A stretch of 23,642 bases of DNA from RGDT01 sp964630925 (GTDB lineage Bacteria > Planctomycetota > Planctomycetia > Gemmatales > Gemmataceae). The DNA lies in contig CAZVZK010000157.1 of assembly GCA_964630925.1 (NCBI GenBank), positions 1-23,642 of the forward strand, in the 5' to 3' direction. This document shows positions 22,764 to 23,642 of this stretch, piece by piece. Every line of letters starts with the position of its first letter. The stretch's first letter is position 1. Below the pieces are notes generated by a model, which ran no database searches, had not been told where the DNA came from, and saw only the letters and a list, made by a program, of their open reading frames with translations. Made by a program: the position numbers and the translations under genes.

Positions 22764-23029
22764 TGCCGCCTGCTCGCCTTCAGGTTGTCGGTCTCGTAGA
22801 AGCAGTGCCCTCCTGGGATGCGGCTCCGCTGGTGGAAGTGCGGCAGCGCCCGAGGGCCCGCCGTCGCGCGGTGTGGGAACTGTGGCCGGCTCGCCTCGCC
22901 AACCGTCGCCTCGATCCGCCGAGCCAGCGAACGGTTCTCATCCTCATCCGCGCCGCGCACCACCACGTCCTGGCCCGCGAGGCGGAGCGCGACGGCCCCG
23001 GCCTCATCGATCTCAGGACCGTACTCCAC
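22760..23029 (-). CDS. Small uncharacterised protein with PHFHQ...GGHCFYE motif
   Basis: The 89-residue product begins YGPEIDEAGAVALRLAGQDV (3-22) and ends with a His-rich stretch, ALPHFHQRSR (60-69) then GGHCFYET (72-79). The clustered His, Cys and Glu residues could bind a metal, but no known site is recognised. The start is a GTG at 23029 with only a weak GGGGG close to it; there is no other start codon between it and the FHA gene's stop at 23153, which is in the same frame. The stop overlaps the next gene's ATG, the main evidence that it is real. The 123 bases upstream of it hold no other gene that I can support. Confidence 0.6.
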   Translation of the reverse strand: MEYGPEIDEAGAVALRLAGQDVVVRGADEDENRSLARRIEATVGEASRPQFPHRATAGPRALPHFHQRSRIPGGHCFYETDNLKASRRQ

Positions 23030-23152
23030 CGCCCCCGAGGGGCCGGACGATAAGGTAGCCGGGTGGATGGTCGGCCCAGGTGCCGGCGTCCCCGGCCGGG
23101 GCGGTGGCCGACCAGGGCGCCGCTTCTTCCTCGCAACGGCGCCCGGCCCTCG

Positions 23153-23642
23153 TCAGACGATGACCTTGAGCTGCACGTTGCCGATCTGGATGATGTCGTT
23201 GACCGCCAGGGTCTTCGGCTGGCCGGGGTACACCCGCGTGCGGTTGATGTACGTGCCGTTGGCGCTGTTGAGGTCCTCCAGCGTCAGCACCCCGCCGTCC
23301 AGGTTCAGCACCGCGTGCTGACGGCTGCACCAGATGCGGTCCGGCGGCTCCTGCTCCTCCAGGTCGATGTCCACCGGCTTCTCGTCGGCGCGGCCGACGT
23401 AGTTCAGCCCGTCGAAGATCGGGTACTCCACGTTCCTCTTCTGCCCACGCAGCACGATCAGCCGCGGCTGCGCGCCCGCCGGCAGCGCCGCGCCCGACTT
23501 CACGTCCGCCAGCGGGGCCGCCGGCATCGGCGCGGGCGGCGGCGGGGCCGGCGCCGCCATCGGGGCCGCCGGGGGCGGCGCGGCGGGAGGCAGCACCGGC
23601 GACAGCTCCATCGCCGGGACCGGCGCCGCCAGCGGCGCCGCC
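23153..23642 (-). CDS. FHA domain protein (N-terminus beyond the window)
   Basis: The frame is open to the right edge, so only the C-terminal 162 residues are visible. The visible part starts with a Pro/Ala-rich linker of about 55 residues and ends with an FHA domain. All phosphothreonine-binding signatures are intact: YVGRADE, the turn CSRQHAVL, and NSANGTYIN. This should be a working phosphothreonine reader, unlike the altered FHA of the TM protein. The Pro/Ala linker resembles that of the kinase, which has zinc ribbons before it, so a zinc ribbon may precede this one too; that cannot be seen. It is the first visible gene of the signalling block and is a plausible substrate or adaptor of the kinase encoded downstream. 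Confidence 0.9.
   Translation of the reverse strand, partial: AAPLAAPVPAMELSPVLPPAAPPPAAPMAAPAPPPPAPMPAAPLADVKSGAALPAGAQPRLIVLRGQKRNVEYPIFDGLNYVGRADEKPVDIDLEEQEPPDRIWCSRQHAVLNLDGGVLTLEDLNSANGTYINRTRVYPGQPKTLAVNDIIQIGNVQLKVIV

Overview
The window looks like chromosomal DNA from a high-GC planctomycete, probably of the Gemmataceae type. This rests on established family knowledge and the sequence. It has a Tat-exported DUF1552 protein paired with a DUF1587/1595/1592/1588/1585 cytochrome-like protein. It also has a planctomycete-style Uma2 endonuclease, very GC-rich third codon positions, Pro/Ala-rich linkers and many zinc-ribbon signalling proteins. No species can be named from the sequence alone.

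All genes except the first lie on the minus strand, so read them right to left. (A) 23642-14845 is a phospho-signalling block. In order it holds a partial FHA protein, two small overlapping genes of unknown function, a zinc-ribbon/beta-domain/single-TM protein, a multi-TM protein with a C-terminal FHA domain, a Ser/Thr kinase wrapped in zinc ribbons, and a zinc-ribbon/pseudokinase/PP2C phosphatase fusion. These give a writer, an eraser, readers and a membrane receptor-like protein in one direction with short spacers. (B) 14835-12938 is a small accessory block with a JAMM-like metallopeptidase gene, a PepSY-like small protein, a three-helix membrane protein and a Uma2 endonuclease. Two of the four genes are broken by a single lesion each: a +1 frameshift in the JAMM gene and an in-frame amber codon in Uma2. 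Neither intact product appears as one open frame. (C) 12834-951 is an envelope block: a 1749-residue FecR/VIT/VWA-like/TPR protein, a secretin-N-repeat protein without an obvious secretin barrel, and the DUF1592-type and DUF1552 pair. Strong hairpins sit before and after the large VIT gene. (D) 1-656 on the plus strand is the 3' end of an IS110-like transposase fused to a CHC2 zinc finger, convergent with block C. It is followed by about 300 bases with nested inverted repeats and a 9-bp tandem repeat.

The best candidate for an undescribed system is block A. It recalls kinase/PP2C/VWA triads of the TerY-P type, but in this window FHA domains and a membrane protein stand where the VWA would be. 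A second candidate is block C, where the VIT protein carries a segment that matches one repeat of its secretin-N neighbour, which suggests the two work in the same envelope assembly. Both are inferences from domains and gene order.
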